Positions 1 through 8,733 of a DNA stretch of 64,000 nucleotides are shown here, piece after piece. The translations under genes were made by a program, and so were the position numbers. The stretch comes from SZUA-451 sp034721895 (GTDB lineage Bacteria > Campylobacterota > Campylobacteria > Campylobacterales > Sulfurovaceae). The DNA is taken from positions 1 to 64,000 of the forward strand of contig JAYEND010000041.1 in the NCBI GenBank assembly GCA_034721895.1, given 5' to 3'. The number at the start of each line of letters is the position of its first letter. Position 1 is the stretch's first letter. Under the pieces are notes generated by a model. That model was given only the letters and a program-made list of their open reading frames with translations, ran no database searches and was not told where the DNA came from.

Positions 1-592
1 TTCTGATAATCATCATGCCCATATCATGCATCAACTGGTTTTGATTGGGAAGATTGGTTAGAATATCTTTATATCTGAATTCAGAAAGGTTTATTTCATT
101 TGTCAAATCACTTATTGCCACAACATAGCACCGCATCGGTTTTTTATTTCTTATGATAAACGAGCCTAAAAAAATCCTGATGGGAATTTCATCTTCTCCT
201 TTCATCAGGCCGGCACGGGTAGAAAATTCATCCTCCATCTTGGAGCGATCCAAAAATCTGTTTATAAGTGTGTAGACATCAATTTCTGCACTGCTTTTCA
301 GTTTTAGTACTGCAGCATTTTTTAATTCATTTTGATCAAAATTCTGTTTTAACCCCAACAGTCTGATAATTGCATCATTGGCAAAAAGTATTTTTTCTGA
401 ATCAGAAAAAAGCATAAGCCCCTCTTTGTAGACCTCAGAAGCTTTTTTCAAAATACCCAACTCGGTACTTACTGCTTTAAGTCTTTGTTGCTCTTTTCGT
501 GATCTATAGTAACTTCGAAACAGAATTATAATAACAAGTATGACTGCAAGAACAAATATATGAAAAAAAGTTATGCTGAATTGAATATTCAC
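1..592 (-). CDS. PAS/GGDEF-type signalling protein, N-terminal part (runs off the window)
   Basis: This is an open frame of 197 codons from a GTG at 592 to the left edge, where the gene is cut. The N-terminus has one hydrophobic span (about residues 7-26) followed by a basic stretch, so it is probably an inner-membrane protein. Residues 55-165 look like a PAS sensor domain (LFSDSEKILFANDAIIRLLG and the sheet after it). Residues 176-188 (DILTNLPNQNQL) match the usual opening of a GGDEF domain, DxLTGLPNR. I infer a diguanylate cyclase or a GGDEF/EAL protein; the catalytic motif lies outside the window. A GGGGA about 6 nt upstream supports the GTG start. Confidence 0.6.
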   Translation of the reverse strand, partial: MNIQFSITFFHIFVLAVILVIIILFRSYYRSRKEQQRLKAVSTELGILKKASEVYKEGLMLFSDSEKILFANDAIIRLLGLKQNFDQNELKNAAVLKLKSSAEIDVYTLINRFLDRSKMEDEFSTRAGLMKGEDEIPIRIFLGSFIIRNKKPMRCYVVAISDLTNEINLSEFRYKDILTNLPNQNQLMHDMGMMIIR

Positions 593-621
593 TTTCAGTC
601 CCCAAATTGATATAATTTTAT

Positions 622-627
622 ATTATA
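622..627 (-). promoter_or_regulatory. -10 box for the PAS/GGDEF-type gene
   Basis: The minus strand reads TATAAT here, 30 nt before the GTG at 592, in a very AT-rich gap. There is no clear -35, which is common for sigma-70 promoters in this phylum. Confidence 0.4.
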
Positions 628-663
628 GCTATAAAAATGCTTACATGCTGTTGAAATATATAA

Positions 664-1923
664 TTAAAAATTGATCCTCAGAGTACAAAGTGCCTCAATC
701 TTCGTATCCGCGTCCTCCAGAGTCAACTCCATGCCCGGTTCAATTGATTTCAGGCAAGTGCTTTTTCCCTTGACAGAGATTTTGGCCCATCCCTCTTTTG
801 CACGTTTTCTTGGATTATTGGAAAGATATTGCTGCTCCAGCGCAAAGCTTTGGTGAATTTTTTGCTCCAGAATAAAGCCTGTCTGCTGATGCAAACTTTT
901 TTGGATCAGAGGAAGTGCAGCAGAAAACTGTATAAGCTTATACTCCATAATCCTTCGATACTCTTCCTCCACCCTGGAAAACTCTTCCAAAAGCTGTTTT
1001 AGTCGGGTAGCGATAGAGAACCTTCGAAGCTCCTCTTCTCTCTGTTTCACTCTTTTCTCTTTGTGATAGAGCGTCTGCTTTATCACATCCTGAAAACGCT
1101 GAAAGAGATCATCAAGGGTATAGAGAAGTTCTTGTTTGTCAGGCAGGATCATTTCGATAGCTGCACTAGGCGTAGGTGCGCGCAGATCAGCAACAAAATC
1201 ACTGATCAGAATATCCACTTCATGTCCCACGGCACTGACGACAGGCGTCTGCAATAAGAAGAGTGCATCAGCGACAACCTCCTCATTAAAGGCCCAGAGA
1301 TCTTCGGCACTCCCTCCTCCGCGACCTGTAACAATTATATCGGCATCCAATGTGTCGGCATAATAAAGTGCCCGGGCAATCTCTGCGGAAGCATTCTCAC
1401 CTTGAACCAATGTATCGATTATGACAATATCAAGAAGTGGCCAGCGTTTTTCTATAATTTTGAGCATATCATGAAGTGCCGCACTCTCTTTGGCTGTGAC
1501 CAATACAATTTTTTGGATCATTTTGGGAATAGATTTCTTGTTTTCCTTGTCGAAATAACCCTTCTGTTTCAGTTTCTCTTTGAGCTGTTCATAGGCTAAC
1601 GCCAAGGCCCCTCTGCCGAAGGGCTCTATATGTACCGCATAAAACTGATACTCGCCTCTGGGAGTATAGACACCCACAGAACCCTCCACCACTATATGTT
1701 CACCTTTCTCCAGACGAAACTTCAGTTTTTGGGCGCTGGAGCGGAACATCACGCACTTGATCGAACTTTTGTTATCTTTGATCGAAAAATAAACGTGCCC
1801 GCTGGATTGATGATAGGTGACAGAAGCGATCTCCCCCTCCACCTTGATATGCATAAAGGTCGCTTCCAGAAGTGATTTGATCTTAGTGTTAAGGGAAGAG
1901 ACGGTCATCATCGATTCTTGCAC
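664..1923 (-). CDS. xseA: Exodeoxyribonuclease VII large subunit
   Basis: Catalytic subunit of exonuclease VII, which degrades single-stranded DNA to oligonucleotides in the cytoplasm. The 419-residue product has an N-terminal OB-fold nucleic-acid-binding domain (about residues 8-100, with VEGEIASVTYHQSSGHVYF) followed by the XseA core, including VTGRGGGSAEDLWAFN and SAVGHEVDILISDFVADLRA. The length is typical. The start is a GTG at 1923 preceded by AGAGGA at 8 nt spacing; an ATG pair four codons on is less well placed. The small subunit xseB is not in the window. It follows ubiE but is separated from it by a hairpin element (1951-2010). Confidence 0.95.
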   Translation of the reverse strand: MQESMMTVSSLNTKIKSLLEATFMHIKVEGEIASVTYHQSSGHVYFSIKDNKSSIKCVMFRSSAQKLKFRLEKGEHIVVEGSVGVYTPRGEYQFYAVHIEPFGRGALALAYEQLKEKLKQKGYFDKENKKSIPKMIQKIVLVTAKESAALHDMLKIIEKRWPLLDIVIIDTLVQGENASAEIARALYYADTLDADIIVTGRGGGSAEDLWAFNEEVVADALFLLQTPVVSAVGHEVDILISDFVADLRAPTPSAAIEMILPDKQELLYTLDDLFQRFQDVIKQTLYHKEKRVKQREEELRRFSIATRLKQLLEEFSRVEEEYRRIMEYKLIQFSAALPLIQKSLHQQTGFILEQKIHQSFALEQQYLSNNPRKRAKEGWAKISVKGKSTCLKSIEPGMELTLEDADTKIEALCTLRINF

Positions 1924-1950
1924 TAAACTTTTCCTCTGCCTTGCATCATA

Positions 1951-2010
1951 AAAAGCTTTTCAAAGAAAAGCCCACCACAATTATTAATTTTTAATTGCTA
2001 ATTATTAATT
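1951..2010 (-). repeat. Heptamer-hairpin element E1 (ubiE/xseA)
   Basis: On the minus strand the element reads: 4.6 tandem units of 7 nt (plus-strand units AATTATT, AATTTTT, AATTGCT, AATTATT at 1979-2010), a 7-nt spacer (GTGGTGG), then stem GCTTTTC (1965-1971), loop TTT, stem GAAAAGC (1955-1961) and TTTTTAT. It resembles a rho-independent terminator. The TAG stop of ubiE (1998-2000) lies inside the array, so the end of UbiE is encoded by repeat units. Confidence 0.8.
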
Positions 2011-2735
2011 TGCTTTTGGGCCACCAAAAGCGTGCTGATCCCCATCGAAAAAGATTTGCTGTATTTCATTTCAAAGCCAACGCTTTCAAGTTCCTCTTCA
2101 AGCATCTCTGTTGTTAAAAATTCTTCGATCGAATCAGGTAGATACTTATAGGCTGCGTAGTTTTTGGAGACCATCCCCCCAATAGCCGGGAGAACCTTTT
2201 TCATATAGAAATCGACAGCTTTCGCAGAAACACCGTTCTTTTCCTGCTTGGTAAACTCGAGGATCACTACCATGCCGCCTGGTTTCAATGCCCGGTAAAA
2301 CTCCTGCAGGGCTTCAACCCGATCCACCACATTTCGAATACCATAAGAGATAGAAATGATATCGGTTCCCTCGTCTTCTACAGGCAGCCCCTGTGCCTTT
2401 CCTTCAAGAAATTCTGCAAAATCCACTTTCTCTCTGGCAACATTCAACATACCCACCGAGGGATCAACCCCAAGATACTTCTGAACATCAATACCATGTT
2501 CTGCTGCTCTATCGCGCCAATAAAGCAACAAATCTCCCGTACCGCAAGCCACGTCCGTGATCTGAGTCAACTCACTTTTACCCAGCAATGCATAAGCCTT
2601 GTCGCAGCCTTTTCTTCTCCACTGCTTATCGATCCCAAAACTCAGAACCCTGTTTGCCAAATCATAGGTTGATGCAATCTCATCAAACATTCCCACGATC
2701 TTATCTTGCTTATTTTGCTTCTCCTGCTTATCCAT
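1998..2735 (-). CDS. ubiE: Demethylmenaquinone C-methyltransferase (UbiE/MenG)
   Basis: SAM-dependent methyltransferase that converts demethylmenaquinone to menaquinone, the main respiratory quinone of Campylobacterota. The 245-residue product carries the SAM-binding motif I DVACGTGDLL (61-70) and the family motif YGIRNV (131-136). Its start overlaps the end of ribD by 8 nt, suggesting translational coupling. The last residues (INN and the stop) are encoded by the heptamer array of element E1, so the native C-terminus may have been altered by that insertion. Confidence 0.93.
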   Translation of the reverse strand: MDKQEKQNKQDKIVGMFDEIASTYDLANRVLSFGIDKQWRRKGCDKAYALLGKSELTQITDVACGTGDLLLYWRDRAAEHGIDVQKYLGVDPSVGMLNVAREKVDFAEFLEGKAQGLPVEDEGTDIISISYGIRNVVDRVEALQEFYRALKPGGMVVILEFTKQEKNGVSAKAVDFYMKKVLPAIGGMVSKNYAAYKYLPDSIEEFLTTEMLEEELESVGFEMKYSKSFSMGISTLLVAQKQINN

Positions 2736-3735
2736 CTCTCTCTTTGCTCCATATCATCAGATCAACCCCTTTCTTTCCTGTATGCAGAAAGGTTAAATGT
2801 TTGTCAATATTATAGGTTAAATTGTGTGAAGAGAGCTTAGGTGTCTGATAAAACAGGTACCAGTCAATTTGTCTGGAAAGTGCCCTGAGCATCCCCTCAC
2901 CTCCTTCCACCAAAACAAAAGAGGGCTTTTCTAAAAAATCCAGATTATTACTGATATCCACTTCCCGCTCCTGAATACCAAAGAGGGGGATCTCCTGATC
3001 AAAATCGGTCTCTTTGGAGTATATCCTTACATTTGGCGCTCTGCCTCCTGTAAAACGACAATCTAATGTCGGACGATCTGCCCGCACGGTATGACCGCCG
3101 ATCAATAAACTATCGCAAACTTCACGAAACTTGTGCACATGGGTCAGGGACTCCTGCGAACTCAGATACCCTCCGCCAATCTTTCCATTACTGGTCTGTG
3201 CCAACTTGAAGAGAACAAAAGCACGCTTCTGCCAAATCAAAAAGGGCTCTATAAGTAGCTTGGCTGATTCTGCCTCCACACCAATCTCGACTTTGGTACC
3301 GGACTCCTCCAGTCTTGCGACACCGCCACTATGAAAAGGGACAGGATCCATCGTTGCAATCATCACTTTTTCAAGCTTCAATCTTGAAAGCAGTGAAGCA
3401 CAGGAGGGGGTTTTCCCCTCATGACTGCAAGGCTCCAATGTCACATAAATCGTACATTCACGGAAAAAGAGCGGAGGCAGTTTGAGTAGAAAATCATGTG
3501 CCAGATGGGCATCAAAACGGTTAAAATCGATCTTGTTTCCGGAGAGATTTTCGTAAGTAGCAAGCAGTGCCAAAACTTCAGCATGGGAAGTCCCCGCCTT
3601 CTGATGGGCTTCGATCGCAATTATCCTTCCCTTCTGTGTGATCACAGCACCGACAGCAGGATTGGGATAAGTTAATCCCTGATACTCCCAGGCCTTTTGC
3701 AGTGCAAGACACATATAAATCTCATCAAGCTGCAT
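2728..3735 (-). CDS. ribD: Riboflavin biosynthesis deaminase/reductase RibD
   Basis: Bifunctional enzyme that deaminates the diaminopyrimidine product of GTP cyclohydrolase II and then reduces its ribose side chain. The zinc deaminase domain is at the N-terminus, with NPAVGAV (25-31), HAE (51-53) and PCSHEGKTPSC (102-112). The reductase domain follows from about residue 165 (KLAQTSNGKIGG, GGHTVRADRPTLDCR). The gap between HAE and the first zinc cysteine is about 50 residues, against about 23 in Bacillus RibG, so there is an insertion near 60-92. AGGTGAG precedes the ATG. No FMN riboswitch is visible upstream. Confidence 0.93.
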   Translation of the reverse strand: MQLDEIYMCLALQKAWEYQGLTYPNPAVGAVITQKGRIIAIEAHQKAGTSHAEVLALLATYENLSGNKIDFNRFDAHLAHDFLLKLPPLFFRECTIYVTLEPCSHEGKTPSCASLLSRLKLEKVMIATMDPVPFHSGGVARLEESGTKVEIGVEAESAKLLIEPFLIWQKRAFVLFKLAQTSNGKIGGGYLSSQESLTHVHKFREVCDSLLIGGHTVRADRPTLDCRFTGGRAPNVRIYSKETDFDQEIPLFGIQEREVDISNNLDFLEKPSFVLVEGGEGMLRALSRQIDWYLFYQTPKLSSHNLTYNIDKHLTFLHTGKKGVDLMIWSKERDG

Positions 3736-3753
3736 TTGCTCACCTTTCAGTAT

Positions 3754-4194
3754 TTAACGCTGGCTTCCCCAGTCAAAATAAGTTCTGGCTGTTTTGATCT
3801 CTGCATAGCCGTATTGTTCTTCACCATGCTTCGTCTCTATTGTCACACCCTTTTCATCAGCACTTCTCAGTATACCTTTAAGTCTGTCCTCACCCGGTAC
3901 CTTGAGTTTCACATTTTCACCGATGGCACTCTTGAAGTGCTCCGGTTTTTTCAGCTTTCGTTCAATCCCGGGAGAGCTTACTTCCAAACGGTAGGCAGAG
4001 TTCATTGGAGGATGAACATCAAGAAAAGGGGAAAGAGCGTTGGAGATATCGGCGCAGAGGTCTAAATCCACACCACCCTCTTTGGTGATAAAGATGCGAA
4101 AAATTGTTTCATCCAGCTCAGTCACCACTTCACTGTCATAAAACTCCGCACCATTGGCTCTGACGATTTTTGCAATCTCACTGTCAAGATTCAT
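3754..4194 (-). CDS. rimP: Ribosome maturation factor RimP
   Basis: Helps mature the 30S subunit. The 146-residue product shows the RimP N-domain pattern (LDLCADISNALSPFLD, then YRLEVSSPGIERKL at about 68-81) and a C-terminal SH3-like domain. The start overlaps rbfA by 11 nt. Its position in infB-rbfA-rimP matches the order in Helicobacter and Campylobacter. Confidence 0.93.
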   Translation of the reverse strand: MNLDSEIAKIVRANGAEFYDSEVVTELDETIFRIFITKEGGVDLDLCADISNALSPFLDVHPPMNSAYRLEVSSPGIERKLKKPEHFKSAIGENVKLKVPGEDRLKGILRSADEKGVTIETKHGEEQYGYAEIKTARTYFDWGSQR

Positions 4195-4546
4195 TCGATT
4201 TACTTCCTATCTGTTTAAAAAGCTCTTCCATACGGTTGATCTTTTCAAGCTGATGATCAAACTCAAATGTCATACGCGGTGCCTTGAACCACCCCTCCGT
4301 CTGTTTACATTGGTTTTGAACATATCCTGCCACAGTTCGAAGTTGTTTCAACGCTTCATTTTGCTCTTTCTCTGTCAAAAATGAAGGTTCAAGATAAACT
4401 TTGGCATCGCTTCGCCCTTTGGAGCAGACAACATCTGTCACCAGCAATGAATTGATCCGTGAATCATCCAGTGTAGCCAATGCCTCGGGAATGATCTCCT
4501 TGAGTATTGATTCTACCCGATGCCGCTTGATCTCTTCCTGTGTCAT
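4184..4546 (-). CDS. rbfA: 30S ribosome-binding factor RbfA
   Basis: KH-fold protein that binds the 30S subunit during 16S rRNA 5'-end maturation and cold adaptation. The 120-residue product fits the family length, with the N-terminal pattern RVESILKEIIPEAL and the conserved interval of about 40 residues leading to DAKVYLEPS. Its start overlaps the end of infB by 4 nt (ATGA), so the two are probably translationally coupled. Confidence 0.9.
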   Translation of the reverse strand: MTQEEIKRHRVESILKEIIPEALATLDDSRINSLLVTDVVCSKGRSDAKVYLEPSFLTEKEQNEALKQLRTVAGYVQNQCKQTEGWFKAPRMTFEFDHQLEKINRMEELFKQIGSKSNES

Positions 4547-7098
4547 AGCGTAACCTGCTCCTCCACATCTTTGAAGGTTTCGATAATATCACCGGCTTTA
4601 AGATCATTGTAATTTTCAAGCATGATACCACATTCATAACCGCTTTTGGCTTCTTTGACATCTTCGGTGAAACGCTTGAGAGAAGAGATCAAACTGGTAT
4701 AGATGACGACACCATCACGAATCAGACGCGCACTGCTGCCTCGTGAAATGACGCCTTCTGATACTTTACAACCTGCGATCGTACCGACTTTGCCGACGAC
4801 AAATGTCTCTCGTACTTCTGCCTGACCCGTTACCTCTTCTGAAACTACCGGGCTCATCATACCGCCAAGCAGGGCTTTCACATCATCCAGTAGATCATAA
4901 ATAACAGAGTAAGACCTGATCTCAACACCCAGCTCTTTTGCCTTTTTCTTGACATCTCCTGTCGGCCTGACGTTAAATCCGAGAATAATCGAATTTTCAC
5001 TTGCATCAGCAAGCGTTACATCACTCTCTGTTACACCGCCGACACCTTCATGGATCACATTGACTTTGACCTCTTCGTTCTTCAATTTTTCCAAGCTACC
5101 CTTGATCGCTTCGAGAGATCCCTGTACGTCTGCTTTGATAATCACAGGCAACGATTTGAGCTGGCCCTCGGCAATAAGAGAAGAGAGGTCATCCAGTGTT
5201 GCTTTGGTACTTTTGGAAAGCTGTTTCGCACGGGCATATTCTGCACGTTTTCCTGCCAGTTCTCTAGCTTCGCGCTCACTCTCCATTGCAACAAGCACTT
5301 CACCTGCACCTGGCACTTCATTGAGTCCGACAATGGCCGCCGGAGTACCCGGTCCAATCTCTTTCATTGTACTTCCGTCATCACTTCGCATGGTTCTGAC
5401 ACGACCATAGGTATTTCCTACGATCACATTGTCACCGACATGAAGCGTACCATTTTTGATAATCACATTGGCAACCGGACCGAATCCTTTCTCGAGTGAA
5501 CTCTCTACTACAATAGCTTTGGCATAACGTGACGGATCAGCCTGAAGCTCCATCACTTCAGACTGGAGCAAAATCACATCGAGAAGATCATCAATCCCCT
5601 CTCCGGTATGTGCCGAGACATTGACAAATTCATATTTTCCACCCCAGTCGACAGAGAGAACATCTATCTCTGCCAACTGTGATTTAACCATCTCCGGATT
5701 GGCACTCGGCTTGTCGATCTTGTTGATCGCAACAATCATCGGTACACCGGCTGCTTTGGCATGCGAAATTGCTTCCCGCGTCTGCGGCTTGACACCGTCA
5801 TCCGCAGCGACGACGATAATAACAACATCTGTCGCCTGTGCACCGCGTGAACGCATTTCAGTAAAGGCTTCGTGGCCCGGAGTATCCACAAAAGTAATCT
5901 TCTTGCCATTCTTCTCTACCTGATAGGCACCGACATGCTGTGTAATACCGCCTGCCTCTTTATCTGCCACTTTGGCTGAACGGATCTTGTCAAGCAGTGA
6001 CGTTTTACCATGGTCAACATGTCCCATGATCGTGATAACCGGTGGTCTCTCTTCCAGATTTTTATCTTCTTCTGCATCATAGGCTGCTGCATAATCAAGT
6101 GCATCGAGAGGATTGATCGTTGTGACTTCTACCTCGAACTCTTCAGAGAGAATCTCGATCGCATCTTTGTCAAGAAAGTCATTTTTGGTAACCATGGTAC
6201 CCAAAGCGAAGAGTACTTTCACCACTTCGCCGACACTTTTGCCAACTTTCTCGGCAAACTCATAAACTCTAACATTTTCAGGAATTTCAATCACGCTGAT
6301 CTTTTCACTATCTTCATCTGGTCTACTATATCTCTTTCTCTTTTTTCCACCTCGTCGGATCGAACGTTTCTGCTGTGGCCTAAAGGTATTTGCCTGTGGC
6401 CCTCTTTTCTTTTGCTCAGCTTTACGTCTTTCATCCTGGCGCTTCATCTCTTCATAGATGTTTTTATCACTGAAGTCCAGAAGCACCACTTCCGCCTCAT
6501 CATAGATCTCATCACTTCCGCCGAACTCTCTATTGCCCATAATCTCAAGCTTTTCTCCACTCTCTTTGGCTTCGGCAACTTTTTTGATTTTTTTCTTCTT
6601 CGGTGCCGCAGGTGTGCTGTCAGGCATACTGATCGTTTTCTTAACCGGTGCAGGTTTAGCTTTTCGAACGATCGTAATTCCTCCGCGGGAGAGTAGTTTT
6701 TTCTTCGGAGATACTTTTTTCTCTTCTGTCGCTGCTTTCGGCTCACTTCTCTTTTTGGCCTCGGCTACCGTTTCAATAGTTGTTTCCGGCGCAGTTTTCG
6801 GAGTGCTCGTCTTCTCTTCTTTTGCTTCCGCTTCAGTTGCTTTAGGCTCTTCGGCGGTTACGGCTGTCTCTTTCTGTGCTTTCTTCGTAATCGTTACTTT
6901 CGACTTTTCAGCAGGCTTCCTGAAGCCTTTGGGCAATGTTCCGCTGATAGCGTAATCGACAAGGATACCTGCCTCTTCCAGACTGATAGAACTATTGGCT
7001 GCCTTGACATTGTATCCCAGTTCCTTCGCCTTCCCTAATAGCTCGGCATTAGAGAGCCCTGCTTCGTCTGCGATCTCTTGGATTTTAACTTTATCCAT
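4543..7098 (-). CDS. infB: Translation initiation factor IF-2
   Basis: GTPase that brings fMet-tRNA to the 30S P site. In the 851-residue protein, residues 1-55 are an IF2-N domain, about 60-260 is a low-complexity Lys/Glu/Ala linker, and about 275-325 is a second IF2-N domain. The G domain begins with RPPVITIMGHVDHGKTS (P-loop 359-366), followed by DTPGHEAF, NKIDKP and the C-terminal domains. The length is normal for the phylum. The start overlaps ylxR by 8 nt. Confidence 0.97.
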   Translation of the reverse strand: MDKVKIQEIADEAGLSNAELLGKAKELGYNVKAANSSISLEEAGILVDYAISGTLPKGFRKPAEKSKVTITKKAQKETAVTAEEPKATEAEAKEEKTSTPKTAPETTIETVAEAKKRSEPKAATEEKKVSPKKKLLSRGGITIVRKAKPAPVKKTISMPDSTPAAPKKKKIKKVAEAKESGEKLEIMGNREFGGSDEIYDEAEVVLLDFSDKNIYEEMKRQDERRKAEQKKRGPQANTFRPQQKRSIRRGGKKRKRYSRPDEDSEKISVIEIPENVRVYEFAEKVGKSVGEVVKVLFALGTMVTKNDFLDKDAIEILSEEFEVEVTTINPLDALDYAAAYDAEEDKNLEERPPVITIMGHVDHGKTSLLDKIRSAKVADKEAGGITQHVGAYQVEKNGKKITFVDTPGHEAFTEMRSRGAQATDVVIIVVAADDGVKPQTREAISHAKAAGVPMIVAINKIDKPSANPEMVKSQLAEIDVLSVDWGGKYEFVNVSAHTGEGIDDLLDVILLQSEVMELQADPSRYAKAIVVESSLEKGFGPVANVIIKNGTLHVGDNVIVGNTYGRVRTMRSDDGSTMKEIGPGTPAAIVGLNEVPGAGEVLVAMESEREARELAGKRAEYARAKQLSKSTKATLDDLSSLIAEGQLKSLPVIIKADVQGSLEAIKGSLEKLKNEEVKVNVIHEGVGGVTESDVTLADASENSIILGFNVRPTGDVKKKAKELGVEIRSYSVIYDLLDDVKALLGGMMSPVVSEEVTGQAEVRETFVVGKVGTIAGCKVSEGVISRGSSARLIRDGVVIYTSLISSLKRFTEDVKEAKSGYECGIMLENYNDLKAGDIIETFKDVEEQVTL

Positions 7099-7333
7099 TC
7101 TTGATTAACTCCTTTAAAAACTTAACAAATCGTTCTTCGTCCTGCTTAAAACGTTTCGTTAAACCTTTGACTTTCTTTTCATTATTGACACATTCATAGC
7201 AGAGATAGAAGCTGCGTCCATATCCCCGATACTTAATGATTTGGTTTGATTCCTGCTGCAGTCTGATCATCGTTTTCTGTGCAGCCCTCTGCCTGCAAGA
7301 GATACACATTCGAATCGGTTTACTCATTTTCAT
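7091..7333 (-). CDS. ylxR: YlxR/DUF448 family RNA-binding protein (RnpM-like)
   Basis: Small 80-residue protein with the family signature RMCISCR near the N-terminus and a second YECVNN segment, located just before infB as in many bacteria. Bacillus YlxR (RnpM) has been linked to RNase P RNA; the role here is inferred from the family. There are two candidate starts, 7333 and the ATG two codons on (7327), and no strong ribosome-binding site. A TATAAT on the minus strand (7337-7342) is too close to be an ordinary promoter for this gene. Confidence 0.85.
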   Translation of the reverse strand: MKMSKPIRMCISCRQRAAQKTMIRLQQESNQIIKYRGYGRSFYLCYECVNNEKKVKGLTKRFKQDEERFVKFLKELIKNG

Positions 7334-7353
7334 AGAATTATACCTAAAAAAGT

Positions 7354-8235
7354 TTAACTTTTTGTTGTGACACCGTAATTGTCAAGTGCCTTGTTAAAAA
7401 CTCTGAAATGGGGGAATCTATTTTGCAAAACTTTGGAGATATTTTCAGCATCATCAGCATAGCAAAGTGTAAAAAAAGTAGACCCGCTTCCGGAGAGTGT
7501 ACTCATCAGCGCACCGTTTTTCAACGCCAGCCGTTGAACATCAAAAAGTTCCGGCATCATCTTCATACGGCGATTCTGATGCAGCTTATCCTTGGAGGCA
7601 ATACGTAGCTGATCCCATGATTCGCTCATGAAGAGTGCTGTCATATAGGCTGCCCTGGAAAGAGAGTAGACGGTCTCTTCTTTTTTATAGACTTTGGGAA
7701 GGACGTTACGGGATCGGGCCGTTGAGATAGTTCTGTCGGGGACTACCAATACGGCCCGAAGAAATTCCGGAAGTCTCCGTTTCTTGCTGTAAACCCGGTC
7801 TCCTTCCACGCAGGCGACATTGAATCCTCCCATCACCGCAGGAGTAATATTGTCGGGGTGGTGCTCGTAGCGCAGTGCCTGATTGAGTATCTCCCGCTTA
7901 TTATATTTGATTCCGGAAGCTACGTAAGCTGCAGTGATCGATGCGACAATCACCGCAGAAGAACTTCCCAGGCCTCTTGAAATCGGGATACGGTTGGTGA
8001 ATTCAAACCGGAATATGGGTTCTTTTTTGGCCAATCGTTTATAATTCTCATTAAAGATATTCAAAAAGAGTGTATTCTTTTTGATCTTCGGATTGTCTGC
8101 ACCTTCCCCGCGTGTTGAAACACTGAGAAACTGTGAAGGTTTGATGGTGATCTCGTTACGAAGACCTATTGCCAGTCCCAAAGTATCAAAACCTGGCCCA
8201 AGATTGGCACTGGTTGCCGGTACGCTTACAAACAT
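7354..8235 (-). CDS. thrB: Homoserine kinase ThrB
   Basis: GHMP-family kinase that phosphorylates homoserine in threonine synthesis. The 293-residue product starts with FVSVPATSANLGPGFDTLG and carries the GHMP ATP-binding loop RGLGSSSAV near residue 90 and the C-terminal MSTLSGSGSTFF. I choose the ATG at 8235 because AAGGGG lies just upstream of it; the ATG at 8250 sits before that site. The thrB-ylxR-infB order is conserved in Helicobacter and Campylobacter. Confidence 0.93.
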   Translation of the reverse strand: MFVSVPATSANLGPGFDTLGLAIGLRNEITIKPSQFLSVSTRGEGADNPKIKKNTLFLNIFNENYKRLAKKEPIFRFEFTNRIPISRGLGSSSAVIVASITAAYVASGIKYNKREILNQALRYEHHPDNITPAVMGGFNVACVEGDRVYSKKRRLPEFLRAVLVVPDRTISTARSRNVLPKVYKKEETVYSLSRAAYMTALFMSESWDQLRIASKDKLHQNRRMKMMPELFDVQRLALKNGALMSTLSGSGSTFFTLCYADDAENISKVLQNRFPHFRVFNKALDNYGVTTKS

Positions 8236-8265
8236 AGGATCCCCTTTCACATAATCTCTTTTTGC

Positions 8266-8733
8266 CTAAATAGCCGGCAGAACATAGAGCGGAGTCTCTT
8301 TATCATCAGTTTCCAACGTTGCGAGTGAAACGGGAAGCGAAAATTCCTGAGTAACCGGCTGTTCAAACTTTTTTGTTATTATAGTTTCTTTTTCTTTGAC
8401 AAAATAGAGATTTCCCATTGCTTTGATGGGTCTGTTGTCATTCACTTCAAAAGCACTGCACCCCTCAAAAGTTATTCTTTTGACTATTTCCATCGTTTTA
8501 AGGATCAAATAGGTGAGTTTGATCGCCATAAAACTTCCCGGACCGCGTGTATAGATGATACGATCGAGCGAATAACGCTCCATCACATCCCTGATCAAGG
8601 GAAGAAGAATATCTGATGTCTTTTTCTCGCTCTGTAATGTTTCGATCAGTTCATTGTCCCGATAAACTCCCAGCAACAGAGGAGAAGAGATGGAGATGAT
8701 CAGCAGAGTATACTCAGGCAAAACTTTTTGCAA
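8266..8733 (-). CDS. tsaB: TsaB-like t6A biosynthesis subunit (short form)
   Basis: Probable partner of TsaD in making the universal t6A37 tRNA modification. The 155-residue protein keeps the TsaB N-terminal ASKHA half: LLIISISSPLLLGVYR, then YTRGPGSFMAIKLTYLI and ITFEGCSAFEVN. Most of the C-terminal half present in E. coli TsaB (about 230 residues) is missing; short forms are usual in this phylum as far as I know. The reading frame overlaps lpxC by 20 nt from a TTG; a TTG five codons in is also possible, so the start is uncertain. Confidence 0.75.
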   Translation of the reverse strand: MQKVLPEYTLLIISISSPLLLGVYRDNELIETLQSEKKTSDILLPLIRDVMERYSLDRIIYTRGPGSFMAIKLTYLILKTMEIVKRITFEGCSAFEVNDNRPIKAMGNLYFVKEKETIITKKFEQPVTQEFSLPVSLATLETDDKETPLYVLPAI

